64,000 nt of DNA from Desulfobacteraceae bacterium (GTDB lineage Bacteria; Desulfobacterota; Desulfobacteria; Desulfobacterales; Desulfosalsimonadaceae). Of the stretch, positions 1 through 9,325 are shown in pieces. The DNA is taken from positions 20,178 to 84,177 of the forward strand of contig JAABTJ010000014.1 of NCBI GenBank assembly GCA_011389935.1, given 5' to 3'. A model generated the notes under the pieces. It had not been told where the DNA came from. It was given only the letters and a program-made list of their open reading frames with translations, and did not search any database. The first letter of the stretch is position 1; each line of letters begins with the position of its first letter. Position numbers and translations under genes: made by a program.

Positions 1-487
1 TGAGCGCCATGGTGGTGTTCACCCCCACGTCGGAGGTGATCAGGGCCTCCTCGATTTCTTCGAGTGTTTCGCGGTCCGCGATGCTGCGTTCAGAAAGAAT
101 GTTTTCGATTCGGCCGGCAAGTGATCTCCGGGTTTTCTGCAGGCCGCCTTTCAAACGTTCCATGACGCCCATGGGGGGCAGCGCGTCGGCTTCGTCTATG
201 GCTTGACCTGCCTGTCGGGATGCAATCTCCTTTTCCGGGGAAGCGACCTCCTGCGGCGGTGCTTCATAAGTATCTGCCGGTGCCTGGTGCTCCTTTTCTG
301 GATGCCTTACCAACCGGGATTTCCGTCTTTTACGGATTCGCACTATCAACAACGTCAAAAGCATCAGGAATATCAACAGAAGAATTCCTCCCGATGCAAT
401 TGGATATTCCGACACAATGCCGTTTACGGTTTTGATAATATCGTCGAACCGTACGGCATTTCGCATATCTGTAAAAAAGTCCGTCAT
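1..487 (-). CDS. ftsY: Signal recognition particle receptor FtsY (N-terminal part, cut by window edge)
   Basis: FtsY is the membrane-bound GTPase that receives SRP-ribosome complexes. Translating the minus strand from 487 gives an N-terminus starting MTDFFTDM, one hydrophobic segment near residues 33-50 followed by a basic stretch (VRIRKRRKSR), an acidic/polar linker, and the start of the SRP N domain (LKGGLQKTRRSLAGRIENI, then LEEIEEALITSDVGVNTT). That last stretch is characteristic of FtsY. A single N-terminal transmembrane anchor is known from several deltaproteobacterial and actinobacterial FtsY proteins. The GTPase domain lies outside the window. The ATG overlaps the smc stop codon (ATGA), so the two genes are probably translationally coupled; smc-ftsY is a recurrent bacterial gene order. 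I am confident in the family and the incompleteness is due to the window edge only. Confidence 0.88.
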   Translation of the reverse strand, partial: MTDFFTDMRNAVRFDDIIKTVNGIVSEYPIASGGILLLIFLMLLTLLIVRIRKRRKSRLVRHPEKEHQAPADTYEAPPQEVASPEKEIASRQAGQAIDEADALPPMGVMERLKGGLQKTRRSLAGRIENILSERSIADRETLEEIEEALITSDVGVNTTMAL

Positions 488-3400
488 TGGCTCTCCCTTG
501 CGGTCGCTTTCATCTCGTTATCTGTTCGCTGGGCGGGTTGCTGATTATTGATTTCAAGGGCCTGTTCAATATTCACAGAAATCATTCGGGAACCACCGCT
601 TTTGGCCACGGTAATGCCGAAAAGCATGTCCGAAAACGCCATGGTCTGTTTTTTGTGGGATATCATGATGATCTGCGTTTGTTCTCCGATAATCCGAAGA
701 AGTTCATTGAATCGATACACATTGACGTCATCCAGGGGCGCGTCGATTTCATCGAGAAGACAGAAGGAAGCCGGATTCAGCATAAAAATCGAGAAAATAA
801 AGGCAATGGCGGAAAGGGCCTTTTCTCCTCCGGAAAGCAGGCTCAGTCGGCTGAGTTTTTTGCCCGGCGGCTGGATCATGAGCTCTACCCCGGTTTCGAG
901 CGGCAGGTCAGGCCGCGTCAGTTCGAGCCATGCGGCCCCGCCATTGAACAGTTTCGGGAAAAGGGCCATGAATTGAGCGTTAACCGCCTCAAATGTCCTG
1001 AGAAAGAGTCTTCGGGTGATGCGGTTGATTTTTTTGATCACCCTTTCCAGGTCGTTCAATGCATCTTCCAGATCTTTTCGCTGTTCGACCAGAAAGTCGT
1101 GTCTGGATTTCTGTTTATCGTAGGCCTCTATGGCCCCGAGATTGACATCCCCGATGGCCTCCATTTCCGTACGGATTTCAACCCTGTTTTTTTCGGTTTT
1201 TTCAATGGAAAAATCCGGTGCGGCGACCATTTCCCGGTATTGCGGCAAAATTGTTGAAAATGGCTCCGGATAGCGCTCCAGGTATCGATTCACGACGTTT
1301 TCCCGGTTGAGCTGCAATCCGGACAGCTCCAGCTCAAGGCGGTGTATTTTTTCCCGGGTCTTTTCAAGTTCGGTTTTTGCATCCTCGATGCGGTGGTCCG
1401 TATGCTCCTGATTGTCTGTGATCGACTGGTAATCGTTTTCGTCCGCGGCGAGATCCTGTTTCATCTCTTTGAGGGCGGCCAGCGTTTCAGACAGCGCAGC
1501 CTGACAGGCCTCCATTTTTTCCCTGATTTCCTTTTTCCGGATTTTTCCGGATTCGATATTGTTTTGTATTTCTTCGAATCGCTCCATCCCTTCTGATGAA
1601 AGGGTCTTCAAACGGGATACCGTCCGGCGCGTGTTATCCGATTCCGCTGACAGGCGGGTGGCATCCAGTTTCAAATCGACCAGGCGGTTGTTGAAAGTCC
1701 GTATGGTGTTTTTCAGTGCTTCAATCCTGCCGGTGATTTCTTCGATCTCCGATCTTTCGGTTTCAATGTCATGGGCGATGTCCTGCAAAACCTGGTCGTG
1801 GTGTTCTATTTCCGAATCGATATCCGCTTTTTCACCGCTCAGTTTTTCTTTTTCGAGGGTGGAAATTTCCATCTGCCGCCTTGCATGCTTTAATTTTTCC
1901 GATGTTTTATAGAGCGCTTTTTCCGCATCAAGTAGATCGGCTTCATATTTGAATTTTTTTTGGGTAATATCGGAAAGGTTGTTTTCAAGTGTTTTGACCG
2001 AGTCTTCCATTTCTTTTTGACGCTTTTTTTCCACGGCGATGGCATCGTCGATAACATTTATATCCTGCTGGAGCTGTTTGATTTCCTGTCGTTTTTCAAG
2101 GATGCCGGCCAACTGATCGCGGCTACCCCCCACCAGGATACCCTTTCCCGATACTACATCCCCCTGCCGTGTAACGATTTTTCGAAACCCGTTGCCTGTC
2201 TGCCAAAGGGAAATCGCCGCATTGATATCCTCGACAACGGCAACTCCGGCCAGCATCGTTGCAATGATGGATTCAAATCCGGGACGAATATTGACGTGTT
2301 CTGAAAGCATTTGCGCAACCGGTTGGCCGCCGTTGGTTTTGGAATCGGAATCACCGGTGGTCTCCGAGATGTCAATGGGTATAAAACCGCTCCTTCCCGC
2401 TTTTTCCCTTTTAAGAAAATCGATATAGTCGATGCCGGCATCCTGCCCGTTTACGATAAAATACTGCAATGATTCCCCCATGGCCGCTTCCACTGCATGC
2501 TCAAATCCTTCCGCAGGGTCGACGACTTCAGCGGCGATGCCCATTATTCGCCCCTGTTCATCAATTTTTCCGCGGTTTTTCATTATTGCCCGCACCCCGT
2601 CCTTGTACCACTCAAAATTGGACTCCATTTTTTTCAGGACAGTCCACCTGGATTTGTACCGGGTTCGTTCATTCTCCCGTTGGGAAACGGTGCGGATCTT
2701 TTCTGAAAGGGCGGCGTTTTTTTCTTTCAGGGTCCTTTCGCATTCGGATTTCCGGCGGAGCAAAGCATCAAGATGCATCTTTGTTTCCTCAAGATGCCGG
2801 CGGGTTTTGTCGGCCGAATCGGACAACCGGGAAATTTCCTGTTTCGTATCGACGATTTCTTCATTGATCCGGTCGATTCTGCGTTCAAGGTTTTCTTTGT
2901 TTGCCGAGGCATTCTGAAAAATGTTCTGGTGCCGCGCATGCTGACTCGAAAGCATCATCAGGCGTTCTTTTTTTTCATCCAGAACCCGGCTTTGTTCGGC
3001 AAGCTGTTCCTTGTGTTCGGCAACGGCCTGGCTTTGTTGTTCAATTTCTTTTTCTGCCAACCCGGTCCGGTTTTGCAGGTCAACGAGCTTGCGCTGCTCC
3101 TCCTTGAGCTCCATTTCGGTTTGTTTGTTTTTTCCCTCAAGTTCTTCAAGGGAGGCTTCAAAGCGTTCGTTGTCCTGCGCAATTCGCGCTTCTTCGCTCT
3201 TCAGGTGCCTGTGCTCGTATTCAAGCTTTTCGGCGGTTCGCTGCTTTTCTTCCTTTGCGGCTTTTTTTTGGGCGATGGCGTCGGATTTTTCTTTGCGGTA
3301 TGAAGCAATCTCCCGGAGGGCGGCATGCAGGCGCTCGATTTCTTCGTTCTTGTAGGCGGTCTTTTCGTTCAACTGGTTCAGGAGTTTTTCGGTAGAATCA

Positions 3401-4131
3401 ATCTTTCGGGTGTATTGCTCGTGGTAATAAACGGTAACAAGAATATCGTGGGTTTTCAGATTGCTCCGGCAGTTTTTGAAGCGGCGGGCTTTTTCCGCCT
3501 CCACAGACAATTCGTCCAGCCGGGACTCGATTTCTTCAAGAATGTCGTTTAAGCGCAGGAGGTTTTCCCGGGTTGCGCTCACCTTTGAAAGGGCCTCCTG
3601 CCGTCGGGTTTTATATCGGACAACGCCGGCGGCCTCCTCAATAAAGGCACGTCGTTCCTCCGGAGAGGCATCGGTAATGGCGCCGATATTTCCCTGCTGT
3701 ATGATGGCGCAGGACCGGGAACCCATGGAATACCGAAGGAAAATATCGCTGACATCCTTCAGGCGGCAGGGTTGCCGATTGATCAGGTATTGACTTTCAC
3801 CGGAGCGGTAAAGCCTTCGGGTAATCATTATTTCCGTGTAGTGATCGAGAAATTCTGCCCCGGTTCCGTCGTGCCCGGCAATGACCAGGGAAACTTCCGC
3901 CATGTTCAGGGGGGGGCGCTTGTCGGTGCCGGCAAAAATGACGTCACCCATGGATTTCCCCCGGAGCTGTTTGACGCTTTGTTCTCCCATGGCCCATTTA
4001 ATGGCATCGATAATATTGCTTTTTCCGCAGCCGTTGGGTCCGACAATGGAAGAGATGCCCGGTGGAAAATCGATTGCGCATTTATCTGCAAAAGATTTGA
4101 AACCTGAAATTTCAAGCCTTTTTAATTGCAT
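484..4131 (-). CDS. smc: Chromosome segregation ATPase SMC
   Basis: SMC condenses and helps to segregate the chromosome as a dimer with ScpA and ScpB. The 1215-residue product has the usual SMC length and order: Walker A GPNGCGKS at 31-38, a first long coiled coil, a hinge around 510-660 with the Gly-rich stretch GILVGGSRDQLAG, a second coiled coil, the signature LSGGEKALSA from about 1099 and Walker B FCLLDEID near 1124. I chose ATG 4131 (MQLKRLEISGFKSF) because that is where family similarity starts and AAAGG lies 8 nt upstream; the frame is open 23 codons further without support. No scpA or scpB is in the window. The last codons overlap ftsY. Long open frames on the opposite strand are shadows of the coiled coil. 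Confidence 0.95.
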   Translation of the reverse strand: MQLKRLEISGFKSFADKCAIDFPPGISSIVGPNGCGKSNIIDAIKWAMGEQSVKQLRGKSMGDVIFAGTDKRPPLNMAEVSLVIAGHDGTGAEFLDHYTEIMITRRLYRSGESQYLINRQPCRLKDVSDIFLRYSMGSRSCAIIQQGNIGAITDASPEERRAFIEEAAGVVRYKTRRQEALSKVSATRENLLRLNDILEEIESRLDELSVEAEKARRFKNCRSNLKTHDILVTVYYHEQYTRKIDSTEKLLNQLNEKTAYKNEEIERLHAALREIASYRKEKSDAIAQKKAAKEEKQRTAEKLEYEHRHLKSEEARIAQDNERFEASLEELEGKNKQTEMELKEEQRKLVDLQNRTGLAEKEIEQQSQAVAEHKEQLAEQSRVLDEKKERLMMLSSQHARHQNIFQNASANKENLERRIDRINEEIVDTKQEISRLSDSADKTRRHLEETKMHLDALLRRKSECERTLKEKNAALSEKIRTVSQRENERTRYKSRWTVLKKMESNFEWYKDGVRAIMKNRGKIDEQGRIMGIAAEVVDPAEGFEHAVEAAMGESLQYFIVNGQDAGIDYIDFLKREKAGRSGFIPIDISETTGDSDSKTNGGQPVAQMLSEHVNIRPGFESIIATMLAGVAVVEDINAAISLWQTGNGFRKIVTRQGDVVSGKGILVGGSRDQLAGILEKRQEIKQLQQDINVIDDAIAVEKKRQKEMEDSVKTLENNLSDITQKKFKYEADLLDAEKALYKTSEKLKHARRQMEISTLEKEKLSGEKADIDSEIEHHDQVLQDIAHDIETERSEIEEITGRIEALKNTIRTFNNRLVDLKLDATRLSAESDNTRRTVSRLKTLSSEGMERFEEIQNNIESGKIRKKEIREKMEACQAALSETLAALKEMKQDLAADENDYQSITDNQEHTDHRIEDAKTELEKTREKIHRLELELSGLQLNRENVVNRYLERYPEPFSTILPQYREMVAAPDFSIEKTEKNRVEIRTEMEAIGDVNLGAIEAYDKQKSRHDFLVEQRKDLEDALNDLERVIKKINRITRRLFLRTFEAVNAQFMALFPKLFNGGAAWLELTRPDLPLETGVELMIQPPGKKLSRLSLLSGGEKALSAIAFIFSIFMLNPASFCLLDEIDAPLDDVNVYRFNELLRIIGEQTQIIMISHKKQTMAFSDMLFGITVAKSGGSRMISVNIEQALEINNQQPAQRTDNEMKATARESQ

Positions 4132-4298
4132 GAAAAACGCCTTTATATGATGGTGTGGCTCTTTGTCGTCTATTATTGTTCGTAATCCATTGCCGGTCAT
4201 CCTCCAGGAAACGCTTTTGCCGGAACACTGCGAGGCGCTGATTGTGCGCGCGCTTCATCTCCCGGTCAGACAGTGCCAACCGGCAACGGCAAAAGGAT
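4132..4298. other. Gap between the AhpF-like gene and smc, with a spaced inverted repeat
   Basis: This 167-base gap holds no convincing gene. An inverted repeat pairs cttttgccgg near 4213 with ccggcaacggcaaaagg near 4280-4296, with a spacer of about 60 bases. No T-run follows it on the minus strand, so it is not a normal terminator. The smc ribosome binding site (AAAGG) lies at the left end. Confidence 0.3.
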
Positions 4299-5963
4299 TT
4301 ACGTCTTATCCCCGGCCCCCCCTTTCCAGTAGGGGTTGATCAGGTCTTCGAAAATGGCCATGGCCGCACCCGAACCCTGGCCCGACGCGATTACGATCTG
4401 ATTGTAGCCGCCGGTTACGTCGCCTGCCGCGTAAATACCCTTTACGCTGGTCCGGAAGTTCTCCTGCCGGATATACCCGGCAGGCGTCAATTCCACGCCA
4501 ATCTTCTGGGCAAGCGCCACGGCGGGTACATACCCGATGGCAACAAACACGCCGTCGACATTGACCCGTTGGCTGGACCGGGTCAGGTTGTTATACACCG
4601 TGACTTTTTCAACGGATCGTTCTCCGTGTATCTCTTTGACCTCGCTGTTGAACAGGATCTCGATGTTGTTCTCATGGAGCTGTTTTGCCAGGTGGTGCTG
4701 CGCTTTGAGCTTGTCCTGCCAGTGAACGACGGTAACATCGACACCGATATTTTTAAGGTGGAGGGCCTCGGTTGCCGCGCTGTCGCCCCCGCCGACAATG
4801 ATCACCTTTTTGTCCTTGAAAAAGGGGCCGTCGCAGGTGCTGCAGTAGCTGACGCCCCGCCCTGACAATCTGGACTCCCCGGGGACCTTCAATTGGCGGT
4901 ACTTCGCTCCGGTGGCCAGGAGAATGCCCCTTGCAGTGAATTTTCGCCGGTTCGTGGAAATGGTGAACAGGCCTTCGCCGTCCTTTTGGATATCCACGGC
5001 TTCTTCCCCCTGATAAATGCGGACATACTCCAGGGCGTGGGTAACCATAACGTCTGCGAGGGCTTTCCCCCCGACATGGGTCATGCCGGGATAGTTTTCC
5101 ACGACGGGCGTCTGGGTAACCTGGCCTCCCAGCGCTCCTTTTTCAAGCAAAACCGCGTTCAGCCCGCTCCTTGCTGCATAGATGCCCGCCGTCAACCCCG
5201 CGGGCCCGCCGCCGATGATCACCAGGTCGGTTTCAACAAGAGGTGCGTCATCGTCGGGAATATAAATGTTCTGCTGGGACATTTTCTCCAGGCTCAGGCA
5301 GAACAGCTCTTCGGCCTGGGCGCCCATGGCGATCAATTGATCGTTGGCAAACACCTGGGGTACCGACTGGGCGTCATAGGTATCGGCAATATCCGGAAAC
5401 GCCTGTACATCAATAATTTCCAGCGACACAAAGTCTGGCTTCTCCACAGCGGCCTTGCAGGCGTTTACGGCCTGTTGGGGGCAATACGGGCATGTGGGGC
5501 TGACAAACAGCCGGACATTTTTTTTGTCCCCAATGTTGCGAAGAATTTTTTGCGAATCTTCTGACAGCCCGCTTTTTCCGGTGCCCAAAAGGATGATGAG
5601 CTCGACGAAAGCCCGGCCTTCCTCGCCTGCGGGTGCCCCGAGCCATTTTATGTCGTATGTATCCGGTGCAAAAACGAGGGTCGGCGAATGGGTGACGCCG
5701 TGTTTTTTCGCCAGCGCATGGGAAAGGGAATAGGGCGTTACCACGATTTTATCGGTGATCCGCCCGAACCATTGGAGCACCTTTTGGGCAAGGTCATTAT
5801 ATACGTCGTTTTCCCCCTTTTTCGTAAACAGCAGGACATGAACCTTGTTTTTCAGGTGGGAAAACAACCGGTGAAGCTCCTCCCTTGTTTCTTCAGTGTT
5901 TTCGTCACCGTGTCCGTGATCGTGTTCATGGTCACGGGAATGGTCATGTTTCTGGTCATCCAT
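4299..5963 (-). CDS. AhpF/thioredoxin-reductase-like flavoprotein with N-terminal glutaredoxin-type domains and a His-rich tail
   Basis: This 554-residue NAD(P)H-dependent disulfide reductase is built like AhpF or a fused PDO-thioredoxin reductase. Residues about 30-130 form a first thioredoxin-like fold without a CXXC; 145-230 form a second with the redox pair CPYC (C158, C161). The flavoprotein part starts at about 245 with the FAD motif GGGPAG and carries the second redox pair CSTC (C374, C377) followed by DG, as in thioredoxin reductases, and a second dinucleotide motif GGGDSA. The first 22 residues are rich in His and Asp and look like a metal-binding tail. RBS AAGGAG precedes ATG 5963. 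No ahpC or thioredoxin gene is adjacent, so the natural partner is unknown; a peroxiredoxin or thioredoxin elsewhere is the obvious guess. It lies 32 nt downstream of glpD. Confidence 0.85.
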   Translation of the reverse strand: MDDQKHDHSRDHEHDHGHGDENTEETREELHRLFSHLKNKVHVLLFTKKGENDVYNDLAQKVLQWFGRITDKIVVTPYSLSHALAKKHGVTHSPTLVFAPDTYDIKWLGAPAGEEGRAFVELIILLGTGKSGLSEDSQKILRNIGDKKNVRLFVSPTCPYCPQQAVNACKAAVEKPDFVSLEIIDVQAFPDIADTYDAQSVPQVFANDQLIAMGAQAEELFCLSLEKMSQQNIYIPDDDAPLVETDLVIIGGGPAGLTAGIYAARSGLNAVLLEKGALGGQVTQTPVVENYPGMTHVGGKALADVMVTHALEYVRIYQGEEAVDIQKDGEGLFTISTNRRKFTARGILLATGAKYRQLKVPGESRLSGRGVSYCSTCDGPFFKDKKVIIVGGGDSAATEALHLKNIGVDVTVVHWQDKLKAQHHLAKQLHENNIEILFNSEVKEIHGERSVEKVTVYNNLTRSSQRVNVDGVFVAIGYVPAVALAQKIGVELTPAGYIRQENFRTSVKGIYAAGDVTGGYNQIVIASGQGSGAAMAIFEDLINPYWKGGAGDKT

Positions 5964-5995
5964 GGAATCTCTCCTTGAAAAATGGGTAATGATCC

Positions 5996-7555
5996 CTACG
6001 CAATCAGATATCCCCTGGCAAGCGCAGTATATTTTTCCACCTGTTCTGCCGCCCAGCTGTCATCCTTTTGGAGCTCTTTTGCCATGATCGCTGCCACCGC
6101 CGGGGCCATTTCCATGCTTTCCCTGGCATCGAGCAGAAGCGCCCGCGTTCGTCTGGACAGGAAATCCTCGACGGTTCTCGCCATTTCTTTTCGAACCGCC
6201 CAGACGACTTCGCCGGCAATGGTTTTCGTGTTGGGGGTGATCGGCGTTTCAAGGGCGGGATCATGGTACAAAAGGTCCTTGATTGCCGGTGCATCGCTGC
6301 CGTAGAGAGCCAGATCGCCGAATTTTTCTGCATGACGGTGATAGCCGTGGATGTGGATGTTCCGGCTTACACAGGGGCTTTCGGGAAGCTGTGCGATAGT
6401 GGCCGCATGATCAATCGTGTCTTCCGCCATTTTTCGGTACGTGGTCCATTTGCCGCCGGCAACGGTTACCAGTCCGGAACTGGATATGTAGATGGTATGG
6501 TCCCGTGATATGGAAGAGGTGTTTCCGGATTCTTTGTCCTTGACCAGGGGGCGCAGACCGGCAAAAACGCTGAGCACGTCCGAAGGGGTCGGGTCCTTTG
6601 TCAGGTACCGGCTTGCATGGGAGAGCAGAAATTCGAGTTCTTCTTCCATGGCCCGCGGTTCAAGGCTGATGGAATCGACGGGTGTATCGGTCGTCCCCAC
6701 GATCACCTTGTCATGCCAGGGAGTGGCAAAAAGTACGCGGCCGTCGGAGGTGTGCGGCACCATGATGGCGCTTTTTCCGGGAAGAAAATCGGCGTCCAGC
6801 ACCAGGTGAACCCCCTGGCTCGGGGTAATGAGATTGCCCGATCCGGATTTGTCCATTTCAAGGATGCTGTCGGTGAAAACGCCTGTTGCATTGATGATTC
6901 CGGCGGATCGTATCTCGAAGGTCTCTCCGGATTCGACGTCTTGTGCAAGCACGCCGCTGACGAGCCCCTTTTCCTTGATCAGCCCGCACGCCTTCACGTA
7001 ATTGATGACCGTTGCCGACTGTTCCACCGCGGTTTGCGCCATGTTTACAGCCAGCCTCGCATCGTCGAACTGCCCGTCGTAATAGATGACCCCGCCGCGC
7101 AGACCGTTCGTTTCCAGTGTTGGAATGCTTTCCTGGATTTTTTCTTTGGACAGAAACCGGGAACGCCCGAATCCGTGCTTGCCCGCAAGCATATCGTATA
7201 ATTTCAGCCCGATGCCGTAAAACGGCCCCTCCCACCAGTCGTAGCTGGGGACGATAAACGGAAGGTTGTGAACCAGGTGAGGGGCGTTTTGGCGCAGCAG
7301 TCCCCGTTCCTTCAAGGCTTCCAGCACCAGCGAGACATTGCCCTGCTGCAGGTAGCGGATCCCGCCGTGAATCAGTTTTGTGCTGCGGCTCGAGGTGCCC
7401 TTGGAAAAATCGTCCTGTTCAAGCAGCAGGGTTGAATAGCCGCGGGACGCTGCTTCGATGGCGCAGCCAAGGCCTGTGGCGCCGCCGCCGATAATGATGA
7501 AGTCCCATGTTCGGGCGGTATCTTTCATTCTCGACAACATCTCGTTTCGGTTCAT
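5996..7555 (-). CDS. glpD: FAD-dependent glycerol-3-phosphate dehydrogenase
   Basis: The 519-residue protein oxidises glycerol-3-phosphate to dihydroxyacetone phosphate at the membrane and passes electrons to quinone. It has the N-terminal FAD-binding motif IIIGGGATGLGCAIEAASRG at about 19-38, the family sequence GTSSRSTKLIHGGIRYLQQG, the DAO-type stretch GTTDTP and VAGGKWTTYRKMAE, and the C-terminal all-helical domain typical of GlpD. Length is normal (500-570). The ATG at 7555 has AGGGAGG just upstream. Neighbours nagZ and the AhpF-like gene suggest only co-transcription; no glpK or glpF is visible. A role in using glycerol or lipid head groups fits with the glycerophosphodiester phosphodiesterase at 29952, but they are not linked. 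Confidence 0.93.
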   Translation of the reverse strand: MNRNEMLSRMKDTARTWDFIIIGGGATGLGCAIEAASRGYSTLLLEQDDFSKGTSSRSTKLIHGGIRYLQQGNVSLVLEALKERGLLRQNAPHLVHNLPFIVPSYDWWEGPFYGIGLKLYDMLAGKHGFGRSRFLSKEKIQESIPTLETNGLRGGVIYYDGQFDDARLAVNMAQTAVEQSATVINYVKACGLIKEKGLVSGVLAQDVESGETFEIRSAGIINATGVFTDSILEMDKSGSGNLITPSQGVHLVLDADFLPGKSAIMVPHTSDGRVLFATPWHDKVIVGTTDTPVDSISLEPRAMEEELEFLLSHASRYLTKDPTPSDVLSVFAGLRPLVKDKESGNTSSISRDHTIYISSSGLVTVAGGKWTTYRKMAEDTIDHAATIAQLPESPCVSRNIHIHGYHRHAEKFGDLALYGSDAPAIKDLLYHDPALETPITPNTKTIAGEVVWAVRKEMARTVEDFLSRRTRALLLDARESMEMAPAVAAIMAKELQKDDSWAAEQVEKYTALARGYLIA

Positions 7556-7633
7556 TCATTCCTCCCTGATCCGGTGGGGTAACCGGTGCCGCCTGTCCGA
7601 GAGTGCATCCGTATCCCCCGTTGATGGTTATAT

Positions 7634-8632
7634 TCATCCCAATCGTGCTTTCAAGGCGCGTATACGACTATCCGACCCATCCGCTTTTTCCCTGAAAACC
7701 AAGCGATCCCTTATTTGTCGGCACATGGCATCAAAGGCATCCATAATGACTTCTTTTGTTTTGCATATCAGGGCAATGTCAATTCCCGCATCCATTACCT
7801 GTCGCATGATCGTTTCCGTATCATAGTGATTGCAGATGGCGCCCATCTCAAGGTCATCGGTGAGGACCACGCCCTTGTATGACATTTTGTTTCGAAGCAG
7901 GCTTTCCGCAATTGCAGGCGAGAGGCTCGCAGGCCATACCGGGTCGATTCCCGTGTAGCGTACATGGGAAAGCATGATTCCGGATACGCCTACGGCAACT
8001 GCGTCATGAAAAGGGATGAGGTCGAATGCTTCCAGGCTGTCCATGGAAGCGTCAAGATCGGGCCTTTGCATGTGAGAATCGAGGGTGGTTCTGCCGATGC
8101 CGGGAAAATGCTTTGCAACCGCCATGATCCCGCGATCCTGCAGGCCGCGGATAACCGTGCAGCCGATTTTGCCAACCCGGCGGGGATCGCCGCCGAATAC
8201 CCGTTTGGACATGATGGAGTCAAATCCGGGTGGGGCAACGTCCATTACCGGCGCCATATTCATGTTGATACCGGCGGCACAAAGCTCTTTTGCGGTAATG
8301 TGCGCAAATGCATCGGCGTCCTGCCCATCTCTGATGAACGGTGCACCCTTGAATTCCGTGAAATCAGGGCCTTTGAGCCGTGCGACGGTGCCGCCTTCCT
8401 GGTCGATGGCAATCAAAAGAGGCGGCAGATCGCATGATCGCGCATATTCCGCGGCGCTTCTGCAGAGCGTTTTCAGCTGCTGCCGACCGGTAATGTTTCT
8501 TGAAAAAAGGATGATCCCCCCCACCCCGATCGTATCGATCAGAAAACGGAGATCATGGTTCAGATCGGTGCCGTGAAATCCGGCCATGATCCGCTGGCCG
8601 GCAATGCGCTCGATTGTTTTTGCATCCTGCAT
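7634..8632 (-). CDS. nagZ: Beta-N-acetylhexosaminidase, glycoside hydrolase family 3
   Basis: NagZ removes N-acetylglucosamine from muropeptides during cell-wall recycling in the cytoplasm. The 332-residue product shows family hallmarks: DQEGGTVARLKGP, KHFPGIGRTTLDSH (substrate-binding Lys/His and the His of the mobile loop), SHVRYTGID and VLTDDLEMGAI, whose Asp is the GH3 nucleophile. There is no signal peptide, consistent with a cytosolic enzyme. Length matches single-domain NagZ (about 330-340). The gene starts 12 nt after the metallo-beta-lactamase gene and lies 78 nt before glpD, so it is probably in the same transcript. The RBS before ATG 8632 is weak. Confidence 0.92.
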   Translation of the reverse strand: MQDAKTIERIAGQRIMAGFHGTDLNHDLRFLIDTIGVGGIILFSRNITGRQQLKTLCRSAAEYARSCDLPPLLIAIDQEGGTVARLKGPDFTEFKGAPFIRDGQDADAFAHITAKELCAAGINMNMAPVMDVAPPGFDSIMSKRVFGGDPRRVGKIGCTVIRGLQDRGIMAVAKHFPGIGRTTLDSHMQRPDLDASMDSLEAFDLIPFHDAVAVGVSGIMLSHVRYTGIDPVWPASLSPAIAESLLRNKMSYKGVVLTDDLEMGAICNHYDTETIMRQVMDAGIDIALICKTKEVIMDAFDAMCRQIRDRLVFREKADGSDSRIRALKARLG

Positions 8633-8644
8633 GGCCAGTTACTG

Positions 8645-9274
8645 TCAGGTAAACGGGTTTTCGGCTTTTTCACGGCCTATGGTGGACGAGGGAGAATCTC
8701 CGTAATCATGGCCCGGCCACACGATCGTTTCATCCGGCAGCCGATAAAGCTTTTCACGGATTGATGAGATAAGCGTTTTAAAGGACCCGCCGGGAAGATC
8801 CGTTCTCCCCACTGCACCCACAAATAACGTGTCCCCGGTAAACAGGTGGCCGTCCGCGTATATGCAGATGGATCCGGGTGTGTGGCCGGGGGTATGGATG
8901 ATTCGCAGATCGGTTTTCCCGACAGGGACAATATCGCCGTCGGAAAGAATGCATTTTGCTGCAGGAGAGCCTTTTCCGCCCAGTACCCGTGATATGGAGC
9001 GATTGAAAAAACCGGAAACCTGGGAAGCATCTGCTCCGTGAATGCACAGCGTTGCCCCGCTCGCCTTTATAATGTCCGCGTTTGCGGAAACATGGTCCGC
9101 ATGTCCGTGCGTGTTGATGACATGGGTAATACGATAGCCGGCAGCATCTACTTCACCCGTGATTTTTTTTGCATCGAATGCCGGATCGATCACGGCGCAG
9201 GTGCCGGTTTCCAAATCGCCAAGCATGTAGCAGAAATTGGCCATGCGGGGCAGATAGATCTGTTTGACATCCAT
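8645..9274 (-). CDS. Metallo-beta-lactamase-fold hydrolase, glyoxalase II/persulfide dioxygenase type
   Basis: A 209-residue single-domain MBL hydrolase. All metal ligands of the glyoxalase II-like subgroup are visible: THGHADH (HXHXDH) at about 55-61, the His in IHTPGHTPGS, the Asp in FTGDTLFVG and the last His in WPGHDYGDS. The segment GRTDLPGG is common to the YcbL/ETHE1-like branch. Without the C-terminal glutathione-binding region of true glyoxalase II, the substrate could be a small thioester such as S-lactoyl-glutathione or a persulfide; the sequence does not decide. GGAG lies 8 nt upstream of ATG 9274. It sits between ahbD and nagZ, with short gaps on both sides. Confidence 0.85.
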   Translation of the reverse strand: MDVKQIYLPRMANFCYMLGDLETGTCAVIDPAFDAKKITGEVDAAGYRITHVINTHGHADHVSANADIIKASGATLCIHGADASQVSGFFNRSISRVLGGKGSPAAKCILSDGDIVPVGKTDLRIIHTPGHTPGSICIYADGHLFTGDTLFVGAVGRTDLPGGSFKTLISSIREKLYRLPDETIVWPGHDYGDSPSSTIGREKAENPFT

Positions 9275-9325
9275 AAAACGAACTCCGGTTGTAAGGCGGC
9301 AAATAAAGGGAATCCCCTGCCGCTT

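Noticed and set aside
487..1257. Long open frames on the plus strand opposite smc (also at 1342-1596, 2432-2917, 2773-3303)
   Set aside because: They lie antisense to a clear SMC protein, have no ribosome binding sites or recognisable domains, and reflect the coiled-coil codon pattern.
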